64,000 nucleotides of DNA from positions 1,240,001 to 1,304,000 of the forward strand of contig NC_089441.1 in the NCBI RefSeq assembly GCF_026210795.1. Direction: 5' to 3'. The position numbers and the translations under genes were made by a program. The notes below the pieces were generated by a model. That model did no database searches, was not told the DNA's origin, and saw only the letters and a list, made by a program, of their open reading frames with translations. Source of the stretch: Rhizophagus irregularis (taxonomy: Eukaryota > Glomeromycota > Glomeromycetes > Glomerales > Glomeraceae). This document shows, in pieces, positions 10,909 through 23,130 of the stretch (the stretch's first letter is position 1; each line of letters starts with the position of its first letter).

Positions 10909-11862
10909 AGTTAAAGCATAATAAAAAATTAAAAATGAAATACTTATTTTCAATTCAGCATTTAGAGACCCCGAAGAACCAGTCAACCAAATTAAATAAA
11001 AGAACAAAATGTAAGTAAAGATGTCTCATTTTTTAAAAGTAGAAAAAACGATAAAAAGTATTTAACCATTTACCATAATATCCAAAGAGACTGGAATGCC
11101 GTAATAGCAGTTACAAGAGATAAACGTTCAACATTATATAAATCATTTTTTTTTAAAAAAAAAGAAATTATTTTAACGTTAAAGAAAATTTGTGAAAAAT
11201 TAAAAATGCAAATATGGAAATAAAAAAGGCTTTTCTGAATTTAGAATAGAAGTGAAACTGAAATATTACTAAATGATTCGTTAAGGAAATTGTAGAGAGA
11301 GGGAAGGATTAAGGGAGCGAAAAGGAAAAGGGGAAAGGACGAAGGAAAAAAAGAAAGAAAAAGGTTGAAAATGGTTGAAAAAGTTTAAAAAAGTTACTAG
11401 TGAAATTTACACTTAAGAAGTCAATTATTAAACACATTCGTAAAAAATTAAATACTGTAACCGCTGAACCATCTTTAAAAATTTGCCAATACATTGTCAA
11501 TTTTCTGCAAAAATACTCCAAATTAATTTTTTTCTTACTATATTTGTTATTTTTAAAATAAATATTATAATTTTATAAGATTTTGAAACTAATTAGTTAT
11601 GAAACAATAACGATGTTCTTACAATTTGAGACTATTTCGCTAATATAACTTAGCAGTTACGTAATCAAGGCCTAATTCATGACGATCACTTAACAATTAA
11701 GCGATAAAACATTAGATTTCTGCAAAGTTATTATTCTAATCTGTAAATAAAATTAAATTGATAATAAATGTAAAATTTTCCAATAATATAGCTTATCCTA
11801 CAAATGTAAAATACAATACTATATAAATAATAAAAAAGATTCAAAATTGTTCGAAACTTACT

Positions 11863-12621
11863 GGGATTCCAGGACCCCGAAATATATATGTAGGGGTAAG
11901 GTGCATAATTGCGTCGCCAACATAGAGAAATTTTACGGGGTTAGGTATTGATTTGCGTACAACCTGAGGATTTTTTAGCCACGGTCAGACTATTAAAATG
12001 CGTATTTTTAACAGTTTTTTTGTTTGAGTAAGGGTTTATTTTGCGTATTTTTAGTAATTTGGCTGATCATAGTATTTCATGAGATAAATAAAAATAAATA
12101 TAAATATCTATTAGTGCAAAAAATAATAATTAGCACTTTATTTAGTGCAAAAAAATGTGTAATGTTTGTACAGTACATTTAATAAATACATTTATATGAT
12201 TATGTGACATATAAAGTGATTAAAAAATTATTCATTTTTTATTTTTATTTTTATTATAGACATCGGATCCGGGACTACAAGCAATTGCTAGTAGATCGGA
12301 ATACAAAGATAGCGAAGCAAAACTAAGCTAATGCGAGTTCGTCCAATCCCCCATGGTTTGAGAGGAACCGTCCAGCCTATTATTCTTTTGAACCCTAGGC
12401 ACAACCAAAAATTATTCTTCGATAAATGTCAAGTTTGATAATAGGTAAATCACATGATGAATCGGCGGGTCAGGAAATTAATTTGCGTACTTTTTCCAAT
12501 TATCCAAAGTAAGGAGGTAATTTTGCGTACTGAACTTACAGAAAACCCTTGCGTACAGCTATTAGTAAAAAGTTCGAAAGCCACTTACCTTTTTATATAT
12601 ATTTCGGGGTCCTGGGATTCC
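11863..12621. mobile_element. Inverted-repeat-flanked insertion, about 760 bp
   Basis: The arm starting GGGATTCCAGGACCCCGAAA (11863-11889) is repeated in inverted orientation at 12595-12621. The enclosed sequence is unlike the surroundings. It carries GCGTAC-containing words (ATTTGCGTAC, TTTTGCGTAC, CTTGCGTAC) at both ends and a TAGGGGTAAGGTGCATAATTGCG segment near 11891. It interrupts the exon/intron chain on the minus strand. No transposase frame is present. Flanking duplication is not clear, so it could also be an inverted duplication of an exon. Confidence 0.5.
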
Positions 12622-13371
12622 GTATCTCTAGATTGGAGCTGTTTTCCTACAAAATAAATAAATAAATAAATAAAAATTATTAAAAGATTTTTTAAAAGAA
12701 AGTTCGAAGGTATTTCGTAAACTTATTTCAGGGTTCCAGTAAAAAAGGTGGAGCTGGTATCCTATGTATGAAAGAAAGAAAAATAACTTTTCTCAAAATT
12801 CTTGAAACTTACCAGGGTTCTAAAATACATCAAAATTGGAGCTGAGGAAAGAACTTTTTTTTTAGTTTTTAGGATCTGAGGTCCCATATCGAAACCGGAA
12901 ACCCTATAAAATTAAAAAAAAAAAGAATTAAATTTTTTTTTTTAAGATGTATTAAAAGTGAATCGAAACTTACCAAGGAAAAATGAAAAATAAGTTTAAC
13001 AAAACTTCTTCAAGGAGTTTCGTACTGTACTTTCGAAAACCTGCTAATCAAGGGTTCGTTTCAGTATTCCCAAGTCAAGCCGGATTTCCTACAAAATTAA
13101 AAGAAAAGAAAAGTTATAAAAAAGTTTTTTAGATAATTTTTGAAATTAGATCCAAAAACGATCTATTCTGTTTTTTCATGTTCGCATTACTCCAAGAGGA
13201 TACTTTTCTTGATGGATGTAAAATTTGAAACGCATCTATTAAACCTGTTGTTTAGAAGTATGCATTGCCTTGGAATCCAAATCAAAGACGGGATTCTAAA
13301 TAAATTTTATGAAATTTTTTTGAAAACTTGGTCTGGAAACATCGGAACTGGTTCTCTAAAAAAAGGGCGAA

Positions 13372-13397
13372 AATGAAACGCTAGTAAACGTTTCATT
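13372..13397 (-). repeat. Intron hairpin, further copy of the same type
   Basis: Arms AATGAAACG (13372-13380) and CGTTTCATT (13389-13397) with an 8-base loop, lying directly upstream (minus strand) of the acceptor at about 13357. Same placement as the hairpins at 10.2-10.9 kb, with a different arm sequence. A weaker one (ATGAA/TTCAT) lies at 13476-13498 beside the acceptor near 13466. Confidence 0.7.
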
Positions 13398-13760
13398 AAA
13401 ATACTAAAAAGATATCTGGATCCCTCCACTATGCTTCCAAAACTTCAAGGTAGTATCAGCCATCTAAAAAAGAAAATGAAACATTAGAAATAGTTCATCA
13501 AAAGAATATATTAGAAAAAAATTGCCTGATTTCTTACCAAATTCCACGTTCTGAAAAGTAAAGATGAAAGTTTCGTTAAATGATTAAATCCTCCCACATC
13601 TGAAGGCTGACGGGAAGACAAAACCTAAAAAAGTGAAATATTGAAATATTAGTACCAATGAGAAAATAACAAAATTAAATAAAAGAAACAAAAATCTACT
13701 TACATTTCACAAGAGAACCGCTGAAACCTAAAAAAAAAGAAATATGATTGTTAGTAATGA

Positions 13761-15807
13761 AGACAAAGGAAAGTAATGAATATGAAAATAAACCAATTAA
13801 TCATTACGTGCTTTTTAGACAGCCAAATGGGTATTAATTTTTTTTTTTTACAGTAGGGGAGGGACGAATTAGAGGAAAAGGAATAGAGGGAAGAGGAAGA
13901 GAGGGAAAGGGAAGAGAAAAAAAAGGAAGTTATGAGAGAGAGCAATGGAAAGGAGAACTGTTACACAATAATTGAAGACAGTAATCGGGAACTGATTGCA
14001 GCATCTTTATTTAACGTCACATCCATAGTTAAGAGATCGTTACATATTATGTACAGAAAATTTGCTGGTCTCCGTGAATAAGAGTATTAAAAAGAAATGT
14101 ACTCGACCTGAATAAACCAGATGAGGATATTGTAAGAGGAAAAAATGATAGAGAGTGAAAGGGGAAGGAGAAAGCTTCGTAAAAAAAAAAAATTTAAAAA
14201 AAGATTTATAGTTAAAAGGTTAATCTGTTAAAAGTTAATTTAAAGTTAAAAATTTGAAGTTAAAAAAGTTTACAGAATCCTGTGATTTGTTACTACGCAG
14301 TTAAGTGATCACATTTGACGTCGTAGTACAGAATGTCTCGTGAAATTATTGATAATAACACCTGTGTTTAAAAATTCACGTATCAGTGTATCACGTGATA
14401 AATTATTAATGATTGCCAATTAAGCTTTTTTTAAAGTACCGTAAATTTTAATTTTAATTTGAATACGAAAAAATTGAATATAACGCAATTAAAAATAAAT
14501 AAATTTAAACAACCATAAATGAATAAAATTCCAACGTAAATTTTCGTCTCAAGTATCGGAAAAAACCGTCTATTCCAGGTTCAATAACTATTTTAATGTA
14601 TTTGTAGAAGCTCAGAAATATATTTAAATTTGAGTGCTATCCTTCCAAGAACAAACTCCAATAATTCTTAATTGTGAAACGTTTGACGATATATGTGTAA
14701 TGTTCTCACGTACTATAGTCAAGTTATCTCCCTTAATATAAACTAAGTTCAACACCATGAAATATACTTAGAAGATATAAGTTCTAATTATGTATTTTTA
14801 GATTTTGATAAATAATTCTTATCTTATCTGAATGAAAAAATTCCCAATGAGATTATAAAAGGATTGATTGTCATAATCATATGCAAATTAGCGACAACAT
14901 TATTCTCAGTCCAACTTTTTTTGATACGTCGCTTTGCTATTTATAAATACAACAGGTTAGCAATCGTGATGGAACAAAAGATGTTTCTTATTTTCAAATG
15001 AGCTAATTTTCATTAATCATGAGGTTTCTCATGTCTGTTTGTTACATTTATTGAAAGAATATGAATATCGTATTTGTTGTATTTGTTGGTAATAGTTTGA
15101 AGATAAATTCATGTTATCCGTTATCCAATAAATTTTGTTAGGAATTTTAGTGAACGCATAAAAAAGTTACAAAATATTTTAGACAATATCTGGTAATTCC
15201 AGAAAACCCTTTTAAGAGTTTTCTAAATAACGGGATTTTTTGTTTTATTTTTTTTTATTATTTTGGAAAAAAAATTGGCACGAACTCCGAGGTTCAAAAT
15301 GAAGACGCAGCATAGTAATAAATGAAACCATATACGTACAGTATATGTACAAATTTATTATGAAACATCTCATGCAAAAATTTAATTTATCAAGCATCTG
15401 GATCTTTTTTTTTTTTTTTCACAACAATCTTAACAATCTTGGCGTTTTATCATTATTATTTAGATAATATTTCGTAATAAAGATAAACATTCGGCGTAAC
15501 AATAAACCGAAAACAAATTACGAAATTATGTAATTAATAAGGAGAGTATAACGTTCACATGATATATCAATGAGTTTTGGAATCATGGTCGAGACCATAA
15601 ATGGAATACTGGGACCTGTTGTAACCCTGTTAACCGGGTACAACAAACCGGTTAATTGGTTGTAACCAATTGCAGAAAAATCATTTAATTTTGAACTGAT
15701 TGTTCTATTCAGAATATTATGATCATCATTTTGTTGTGTAAGTCTCGGCAACCAATTAATCGGGATAACTAAGCCGATATGAATAAAACTTCAATAGATT
15801 TCCAAAA
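13761..15807. other. Intergenic, with purine-rich tract
   Basis: No gene recognised. Bases 13854-13960 form a nearly pure purine strand (GGGGAGGGACG, GAGGAAGAGAGGG words). A similar tract occurs at 11290-11375 and a shorter one at 14146-14175. On the opposite strand these are pyrimidine tracts. The rest is AT-rich. Bases 15600-15680 contain GTTAACCGG and ACCGGTTAATTGGTT palindromic words just upstream of the F-box gene. Confidence 0.5.
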
Positions 15808-15927
15808 ATGGTTAGTACAAATAAGATCAGTTCCAACGCCCCGAAAAATTTCATTCACGACCTCTTTATATATTTATTCAACATATTTCGCCTCAAAACT
15901 GAAGTAAAAGTAAAATATCAAAATAAG

Positions 15928-17382
15928 ATGACATATCTTATTGAGGATTGTTTAAGAATAATCGTTACCAAATTGCAAAATGATTCAAGTTCCTTATATT
16001 CGTGCATTTTGGTGAATAGATTTTGGTGTCGAATGACCATACCGATATTATGGAAAAATCCTCTTGCTTTTAAAAATATTTCACATGATAAATTTTACAC
16101 CACAATAATTAATATGTTACCAACATCATCAATAAAATTTTTAGTTGAAAATAACATTGTGTTACCTTCACCTATAATTTCAAGACGACCTTTATTTAAT
16201 TATCTTAGTTTTTTATCACAAATTTTACCAGGTTTTATTGATGGAATTATAAATTTATTAATTAAGGATGAAATATCTGATTTAATGAATTTTCAAAATA
16301 TTCAAAATAGTTATAAATTAATTTTATTAGAACAAGAAATTTATAAATTATTTATTAATAATTGTAAGAATATCATAAGTTTTCATTGGCAAACAGTTTT
16401 ACCTTTATTTCAATTTCCAGGATCATTTACTTATTTTTCAAAATTATATTCCTTAATTATAGATTTTCAATGTATTAATTCACTAACTTTAAATAATATG
16501 GCACAAACTTGTCAAAATATTGGAGATTTAAAATTATTGTATTGTAACGGAAATAATCCAGGCTTAATAATGCTTGTTGACGCTCAAAAAAATTTAAAAT
16601 CTTTATTAATATATTTTAAAGGCGGTCAAAAACAATGTACACAATTAAGTGAAGTAATAGAAAGAAAAGCTGGAAAATTAACTAAACTTATCATAAAACC
16701 AAGTATTGCTCCAATATCACCTAAATTTCTTTTATCATTGAAGTATTTAAAACATTTGGAACTTAATAATGATCATGGTTATGAATATTATAATGAAGGT
16801 AAAGAAATGCAAGAATGGAGAAAATATTTATCAATTGTTTCTTTTCCGGAACTTCAATATCTTAAAATTTCATATTTACCAAATTATGATGATTATAAAT
16901 TGATCGAAAAATCTCATCAAGGCTTATTAGAAATTAATATATGTCGTAGATATGAATACCAAGATTCCGTATATACTAGTAAATTAATTAAGGCGATCGC
17001 CAAATATTGTCCAAAGATTAAGAAATTAGCAATTGACGTTGAACTTGAAAATTTAGATGAAATAAGAGAAATGTTATTAAATTGTCCACAATTAAAAACT
17101 ATAGATCTTTCAGCAATTAATGAGAAACAAATTATTTGTGATAAATTATTAGAAATTATTATTGATTTTTCACCAAAAAGTTTGTATAAATTTTCATTTA
17201 ATGGTTATTGGATATTTTCGGTTGAAAGCTTACAAACCTTTTTTGAAAATTGGAGGAATAAATTTCCAATTAAATTTTACATTTCTTTTAGCGATGAAAG
17301 TTGGGTTACTGAAGAATATGGAATTATTTTGAAAAAATATTTAGATGAAGGAATAATTAAAAGAACAAATTTTTTTTGTTAA
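15928..17382 (+). CDS. F-box protein with leucine-rich C-terminal region
   Basis: A predicted substrate-recognition subunit of SCF-type ubiquitin ligases. An F-box occupies residues 3-45 of the chosen start (DCLRIIVTKLQNDSSSLYSC, then LVNRFWCRMTIPILWKNP), which gives the pattern of a short helix, the S-LYSC core, and the W-x-NP end usual in the large F-box families of Glomeromycotina. The rest (about 440 residues) has irregular Leu-rich repeats such as LKYLKHLEL and LPELQYLKIS-like units. An in-frame ATG 120 bases earlier (15808) would add 40 residues without F-box features. The later ATG at 15928 fits the family better. No introns are needed. The partner and target are unknown. Confidence 0.85.
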   Translation: MTYLIEDCLRIIVTKLQNDSSSLYSCILVNRFWCRMTIPILWKNPLAFKNISHDKFYTTIINMLPTSSIKFLVENNIVLPSPIISRRPLFNYLSFLSQILPGFIDGIINLLIKDEISDLMNFQNIQNSYKLILLEQEIYKLFINNCKNIISFHWQTVLPLFQFPGSFTYFSKLYSLIIDFQCINSLTLNNMAQTCQNIGDLKLLYCNGNNPGLIMLVDAQKNLKSLLIYFKGGQKQCTQLSEVIERKAGKLTKLIIKPSIAPISPKFLLSLKYLKHLELNNDHGYEYYNEGKEMQEWRKYLSIVSFPELQYLKISYLPNYDDYKLIEKSHQGLLEINICRRYEYQDSVYTSKLIKAIAKYCPKIKKLAIDVELENLDEIREMLLNCPQLKTIDLSAINEKQIICDKLLEIIIDFSPKSLYKFSFNGYWIFSVESLQTFFENWRNKFPIKFYISFSDESWVTEEYGIILKKYLDEGIIKRTNFFC

Positions 17383-19510
17383 CATTTACTTATATCACAT
17401 TTCTTTTTGTACATTTCATGTATTGTATGTTAATATAAATAATAAAAATCAAATCGATTAGACAATATATTTATATAAGTATAAAATTTCAAAATATATA
17501 AATTAACGTGTAAACGACTCCAGATGGAGTTACTCAATATTTTAGGTGATAGATCGAAAATCATATTTCATTATATAATTCCGGCCCTAAAGAGACTCGT
17601 AGCTAATAGTAAATGAGTGAGCCCTGTTATGTCTCCAGTGGTCAAAATTGGATGTGCGGAATGTGCGATCCACACATCACTTTAAATTTGCGCACAAATT
17701 ATAATAAATGAGGGTTAGGATTTGCAAACATTGCACAATAAATCGCGCACATTTGATGCGCGTAAGCCACAAAAACGCGTTAAGCCGTTAATGGTTAGTC
17801 CATTAGAACTTAGTTCCTATGAAAGTGCTTACGAGTATTGGTTTACTAGATTTGGAAATATTGATAATAAAATATAATAATCATTAAGTTCATATTTTTT
17901 AATAAACATGTGCGCATTGCACACATCTCTTAAATTTGGCGTGTGCACACACATATCCGCACATGATTTTCAATCTTGCTCACATAACTAAAAATAATCA
18001 TGTGTGCTGTGCTAACAAAACACTGTCATAATCTTATGATGCTTATCAAAGTCTATAAACTCTATAAACTGTTTCCGTTTATTAAAAGCCAATTTTCTTT
18101 TCAAAATGTGAATAAAGTATGCTTAATGTTAAATTTTGTATGTTTTTGTAAATGTGTGTTATAGTCTTTGCATATTTAGATCGATTGAATGGATTGAATG
18201 GTATTGGATTAATGTATTAAAAATGATTATAATAAATCGTATCAGGCAACATTCGAATCACGTGATACCAGTTAAATCACTTGTGCAGCACTTCGTGCCG
18301 AATATATTGTCAAATAAAAAAGAGTTTAAATTGTGGAATATTACGAATATTACCTGTTACATTTTTTTAATTTTGTGTAATAATAACAGCAAAATAATTA
18401 CACAAATTAACAATAGTAATAATAATATAAATCTTATTAAAATTTTAATAAAACCGGATTTAGTACCATTTAGCACTGCCTAGAAGTCTGTATTTTTTGT
18501 TTAACGAGATTTTTATTAAATTTTTGTACAAAATATAATTCCTTTTTTTTTTCAAATCAAAAAAATTTTTATACGTAGATCATTTTAGTATAGTCGTAGT
18601 TTTCGGAAAATCAAAGAAATTTAATCGTTAATTTATAAACAGTTAAAACAAAACAAATTCATCATAATTATTTAAAAATATTAATATTTAATATAATAAA
18701 AATTATGAATATTAAAACTATGCAATAAAAAAATGATAAAATTCTAATTTATTTATTTTATAACGTGAAATTATAATAATTATAATGTAGATCACATGTA
18801 TAAATTTTGTGGCACAGCAATTTGTTAATTTTAACCAACACGGAAAATTGTGATTTTGATATAAAATGAATATATATTTTTTATTCTTTTTATTTTTTTA
18901 AAAAAATAAAAATTTTATTATATACGAAAGTATAATTTACTGTTTTTTTTAACTATCTTTTATTAAAATACATTGCTTTCCGCTATTTTTACTTAATGGA
19001 AGGATCGGGATCTGTTCATACTACAATGCGTGTTTATTATTTTTTTTATTATATAAAAAATAAAATAAATTAATACTAAAACAATATTTTAAAAAATAAA
19101 ATAAAATTAAATAAAATAAATAGAAAAAAATAAAAACATAAAATATTCAATTTTCTTATTTTATAATTTTTTTTAAAAAAAATAATGATGATAAAAATAA
19201 ATTATTATTACTTAATGCTTTTTTTTTATTAGATTCAAATCTTTGCTTAACAAACTGATTGGCAATTTTTTATTAATTTACTCTTTTTAATATAAATGCT
19301 GTATTTTACCTAACTGCCAGTTTCTTTTATTTAATTATCTTTTATTAAAATTTTAGTGCAGTTAAGTTATAACATTTGTTGTGCGACGTTTAAAAAAATT
19401 ATACAGGCGAAAAAAATTAAATTATTAGAAAAATATATAAACTATGACATAATAAACTAAAAAAGAAATAAGTTATCTAAATTAAATTAAAAAAAAAATG
19501 CATAAATTTT
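17383..19510. other. AT-rich intergenic region with a possible inverted-repeat element
   Basis: No supported gene; a frame at 18136-18483 is low-complexity and unrecognised. Bases 17643-17975 start CAAAATTGGATGTGCGGAATGTGCG, and the far end contains the imperfect complement (CCGCACATGATTTTCAATCTTG) with CACACATC/TTTAAATTTG words on both sides. This resembles a diverged small DNA transposon, but no flanking duplication is seen. Bases 18500-19480 are simple A/T-rich sequence. Confidence 0.45.
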
Positions 19511-19514
19511 TAAA

Positions 19515-19935
19515 TCTAAATTCGGCCGGAATTAACGAAATTTTGGCCGGAATTAATAAAAATCCTGGTTAAACTCGGGCCCGGCCGGAAAATTTAATGC
19601 CAACCCGGATCCGGACCGGGTGAATTTTGAAAGAAAATTGCCGGCCCAAACCTGGATCCGGGTCCGGGTTTCTGGGTTCCAGGTAGGGATTGGAATCGAA
19701 AATCGAATCTTTTCAAGATTTTTCTTATAGACGACCAACCTGACTTTGAATCAGTTTCTAATTTCAGCAAAAATAATCAGCACTTGGCCGGCATGAAAAA
19801 TTACTTTGGAGTCAGGTTAACTTACATGTAAAAAATTGCTGAGAATCGATTCTCGAGAATCGATTTTACTATGTTTTGTCGATTTTCGATTAATCGATTC
19901 CAATCCCTAGTTCCAGGTCCCGTTTTTCAGGCCTC
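19515..19935. repeat. GC-rich CCGG/GGATCCGG repeat element, interrupted
   Basis: A block far more GC-rich than its surroundings, with GGCCGGAATTAA, CGGGCCCGGCCGG, CCCGGATCCGGACCGGG and GGATCCGGGTCCGGG in direct and inverted forms. It is split by the 226-bp element at 19684-19909; across the insert the sequence continues GGTTCCAGGTCCCG and ends near GCCTCTAGCACTG. It is probably part of a non-autonomous transposon. The second terminus was not located. Confidence 0.45.
19684..19909. mobile_element. MITE of 226 bp with TAGGGATTGG ends
   Basis: Terminal inverted repeats TAGGGATTGGAATCGA at the left and the complement TCGATTCCAATCCCTA at the right, flanked by the perfect octamer GTTCCAGG (19676-19683 and 19910-19917). 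Subterminal GAATCGATT and AATCGA words are repeated in both orientations. It is non-coding. End sequence and 8-bp duplication are those of the hAT type, and the first bases match the other TAGGG(A/T)TGG elements in the window. Confidence 0.9.
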
Positions 19936-20622
19936 TAGCACTGTCTATAGACGGAGATGTTACAGCTATTTGCGAAAATAACGGACTATCTAATTCATTT
20001 TATGAAATTTTCATATGCAGTCATACGCATGGGAATATCTGCCCGGACCGTCAAATTCATTTTTTGAATTTTTCATATGCAGTCATCCGCAGTTATATCA
20101 CAATAATTCTAGCAGTTTACTACTATGCATGTATGACTGCGTATGTTTGCAAAAATCGATTTAGGTGGTCCGTTATTTTTGCAAATATCTGTAATTGATC
20201 TGTCCATTCCGGACATATTAGTACACCTGATCAGATTCTTATGTTGCACAAAATTGAAAGCGATTTATTTAATTTTATTTTTGATTTTTTTTTTTTGAAA
20301 AAATATAGTAGAAACTTGGCAATATAATTTATTAATTATATGCCATTTTTTATTCTTGAAACTTAATTATTAAAAATAATGAAGTTCAACATTATACTAT
20401 AAAAAATATAAACTAAAAATGCCATCTGTCAACTCCATTCTATTTTATGATCATACTAATTTAGTTCTACATACCAGCTTTTTAAACATAATGAAGTACG
20501 TGTTACTTCTGGATTAATATGATTATGAGTTGGACTAACTGTATGTTTAGCAATCGAAAATATTTGTTCACTAGCTACACTAGTTGCTTGAATAGCACGA
20601 TAATCCATTGCAATATAGGATA

Positions 20623-21930
20623 TTATTTAACATTTGCTTTCCACCATAAGAGTGATTCCACATTAGTTTCAGGTTCAGAAAAATATGCATCAATTTCATT
20701 TCTTGTACTTAAATGAGTTGTGCTATTTTCTATAGCTGCAAGACTAAGAAAAAATTTATGAGATGTTTTAGCAATAAGTAATATAATTTGTTTCATTTTC
20801 TTGTGTAGGCTCATATTTTTCATATATGAAGTATGTTGTAGTTTATATTGTTTGTATTTTTTCATTAAAATTATAAGTTTGTTTCAAGATTTTCATCTAT
20901 GGAAAGTATAGGTAGAAGTCTAACAATGAATAGATAAGATTACATTATTAATTATACATTGAGTTTGAGAAGTAATTTACCAAGACTTAGTTTAGTAGAG
21001 CAAAGCATGGATCAAGTAGACCTGGAACCATAGATAAGACCAATATGTTCCAAGCTTGGTTTTATTGCATTAGCAACAGTTGATTGACTGTATTCAGAAT
21101 TTGTATGTTTATTTAAGAGTTGAATTAAGCCACAAAAGATTACGCGTAAATTACCCTGAGTAGGTACTAATGAGGAAGAGGAGAGCATTGTTGTTGCATA
21201 ATAAATAAATAGGCTCAAGAATAACTAATAGATCCTACTTTAAATAAATTATTAAATTATTATAAAAATCATTTTTAATATCATTTTTAATTAATTTAAT
21301 TCATAAAGAATTTAAATAACACTAACTGAAATACATTTCCAATCTTGTTACATAGGGTAAGGTTACTTGTAACAAGAATATTAATTATAGAATGAATGTG
21401 TTAAACTTTTCTAGCATTATATAAATACTATTCTAACATCAGTTTCAGGCATTAAAAAGTGGAGTTTCTCTCATTTCAAAAATTTTCTTTGATTCTCTAA
21501 GTAATGAAGGTGAATTTTGAAGTTTACAGAAAATTCCTGTGCTTTATGAATTTTTTGTATCAACTAATTTTATTCCTTCTTTAACTCCAAGGTTAAGAAT
21601 ATGTGCAGCATAACGAAAGTGATCTATATCATTATTTTCAAATTCTTCAAACAATTTTGTCCTAAATATACATCCTGTAGTAATCATATTGGATGCATTA
21701 TCAGTTAAAAATTCCAAGAGCTTTTTACCTATATTGATTTCTCTTAAAGTTTTAATGGTTTCATTACTTTGATTTTCAGCAGTATGACCATTATAAAATG
21801 GAATGGTATCAAGTAAAATTTACATATCATCAATCCAATGTATTGTTACATTAAGATAAGGTTATTTTCATACATCAGTTGTAATTGATACATTTGAAGG
21901 GATTGTACCTAATAATTTTTAAGCTCACTT
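20623..21930 (-). pseudogene. Relic hAT transposase
   Basis: Broken minus-strand coding sequence. At about 21690 it reads DNASNM, then RYAAHILNLGVKEG (the Asp-containing block and AHILNL block of hAT transposases). At 21218-21012 it reads MLSSSSLVPTQGNLRVIFCGL and then KPSLEHIGLIYGSR. At 20720-20623 it reads EIDAYFSEPETNVESLLWW, the start of the C-terminal dimerisation region. Stops and frame changes separate the pieces. The order is correct for one element read right to left. No ends were identified. Confidence 0.75.
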
Positions 21931-22894
21931 TTTTTATCCATAATTTTTGGAGACTATGTCATAAGTAGTATGTAAAAATGCAACTACACATGTATTACGT
22001 GTATCTCTGCTTTGACACCACCATTCTGAAAAAACATCTTTCCAACATTGTATCTTTTTCAATATATATGCTAAAATTCTTCACAAAGATTTTACATATG
22101 ACTTTTATCATGATTTTTGAGATTGTGAGGAAGTTTAAATTGAATGAACTTATATACTAACTGATCAAAAAAATCCCCTAATTTTTTTTTGGTGAAAAAT
22201 ATGATCTAGCATTTTAATATGATACTTAAAGATAATATTAACCATTAGTAACAACTAACATAACAAATGATATTAATTGTCTACGTGGTACAGGTCGAAA
22301 AAATCTCACAACGAGCCTGAGAAATGAAGACATTTTCATGAACAATAAAGAAAACTGAGACTTTTTATCTTATTGATGATTGATCCAGTCTTGCATGTAA
22401 TATTCTTCTGTTGTCATTATTTACTAAAACTTTGTTGAAACAATTTAAATTTATCTCTATCACTATATTAATAAAATTTTCTGGCAGCTTTATTCTTTTC
22501 AAACTTTTTCTAACATTGTTGTACTCACTGAATCATATGCTTTTGAATATCCATTAATAATATCACAAAATAGCATATCACTTGAAGGTGAGTTTTATAG
22601 AATATAATACTATGTTGAATTCCAGTAATAATTAAATAGAAAATTTTATTTATTGATTTTTTTGAAATTTTTGGTTTGAAAGATTGATCGTATTTATGAT
22701 ATCTCAAGACTAAATTATAGTTGCTTTTATACATATGTAAAGATACTGTATATATACAGAAAACAGTGTCTTCTTTCACTAAATAATATGTAAGCATTAT
22801 AAATATTGATGAACTTAAGATATTTTTAATGATGCTTCCATTTAGTTGATAATGATTTTAACAAAAATAATAATAAAATGATGGTAATTTAGTT

Positions 22895-23130
22895 GATGAT
22901 AAATATTATTAGTGTAGAACAGAAATTAATATTCACTTGCTTCTCCAGCCTTTACATAATTCAAAATTTTTTTAGTTGTTAAGTTAATTATATGTGCAAG
23001 ACATTGCATATTATTTTTTTTATGAAGAAAATTAATTTCATTTTGAGTACAAATTTGCTCAAGTTCTTTTAAAAATGTATTGTTGTTTGAAGTATTATCT
23101 GCTATTATTGCTATATATAATCTATATCAA
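22895..23130 (-). pseudogene. Second relic hAT transposase fragment
   Basis: The minus strand reads IAIIADNTSNNNTFLKEL and, after a gap, MQCLAHIINLTTKKILNYV. These are the Asp block and the CLAHIINL block of hAT transposases, but clearly different in sequence from the relic at 20.6-21.9 kb. Upstream and downstream sequence is too decayed to extend the fragment reliably. It indicates a separate, older insertion. Confidence 0.6.

Larger units (their letters stand above)
10120..13760 (-). other. Multi-intron transcription unit with introner-like introns (coding status unresolved)
   Basis: The minus strand shows a chain of well-formed splice signals: donors GTAAGT or GTGAGT (complements near 13696, 13546, 12970, 12813, 12582, 11855, 10823, 10721, 10541, 10287) and acceptors TTTTTTAG or TTTTGTAG (near 13733, 13626, 13466, 13357, 13092, 12650, 10863, 10762, 10641, 10433, 10325, 10206). 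Exon-like segments between them are 24-93 bases, and several are related to each other (CCAGTTCCGAT and CAGCTCCA recur). Joined frames do not stay open through the best-defined stretch (10863-10120), so this may be a decaying gene or a non-coding transcript. The protein, if any, is unrecognised. The last segment could end FYFNGRGC-stop near 10165. Confidence 0.5.

Noticed and set aside
15518-15751. 77-codon minus-strand frame upstream of the F-box gene
   Set aside because: It overlaps repeat words (GTTAACCGG, ACCGGTTAATTGG) and has no recognisable feature; probably chance.
18136-18483. 115-codon plus-strand frame
   Set aside because: Asn/Ile-rich low-complexity reading with no domain, no conserved start and AT-rich surroundings; not supported as a gene.
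19553-19738. Minus-strand frame rich in Pro, Gly, Arg and Thr
   Set aside because: It is a translation of the GC-rich CCGG/GGATCC repeat and is cut by a MITE; not a gene.
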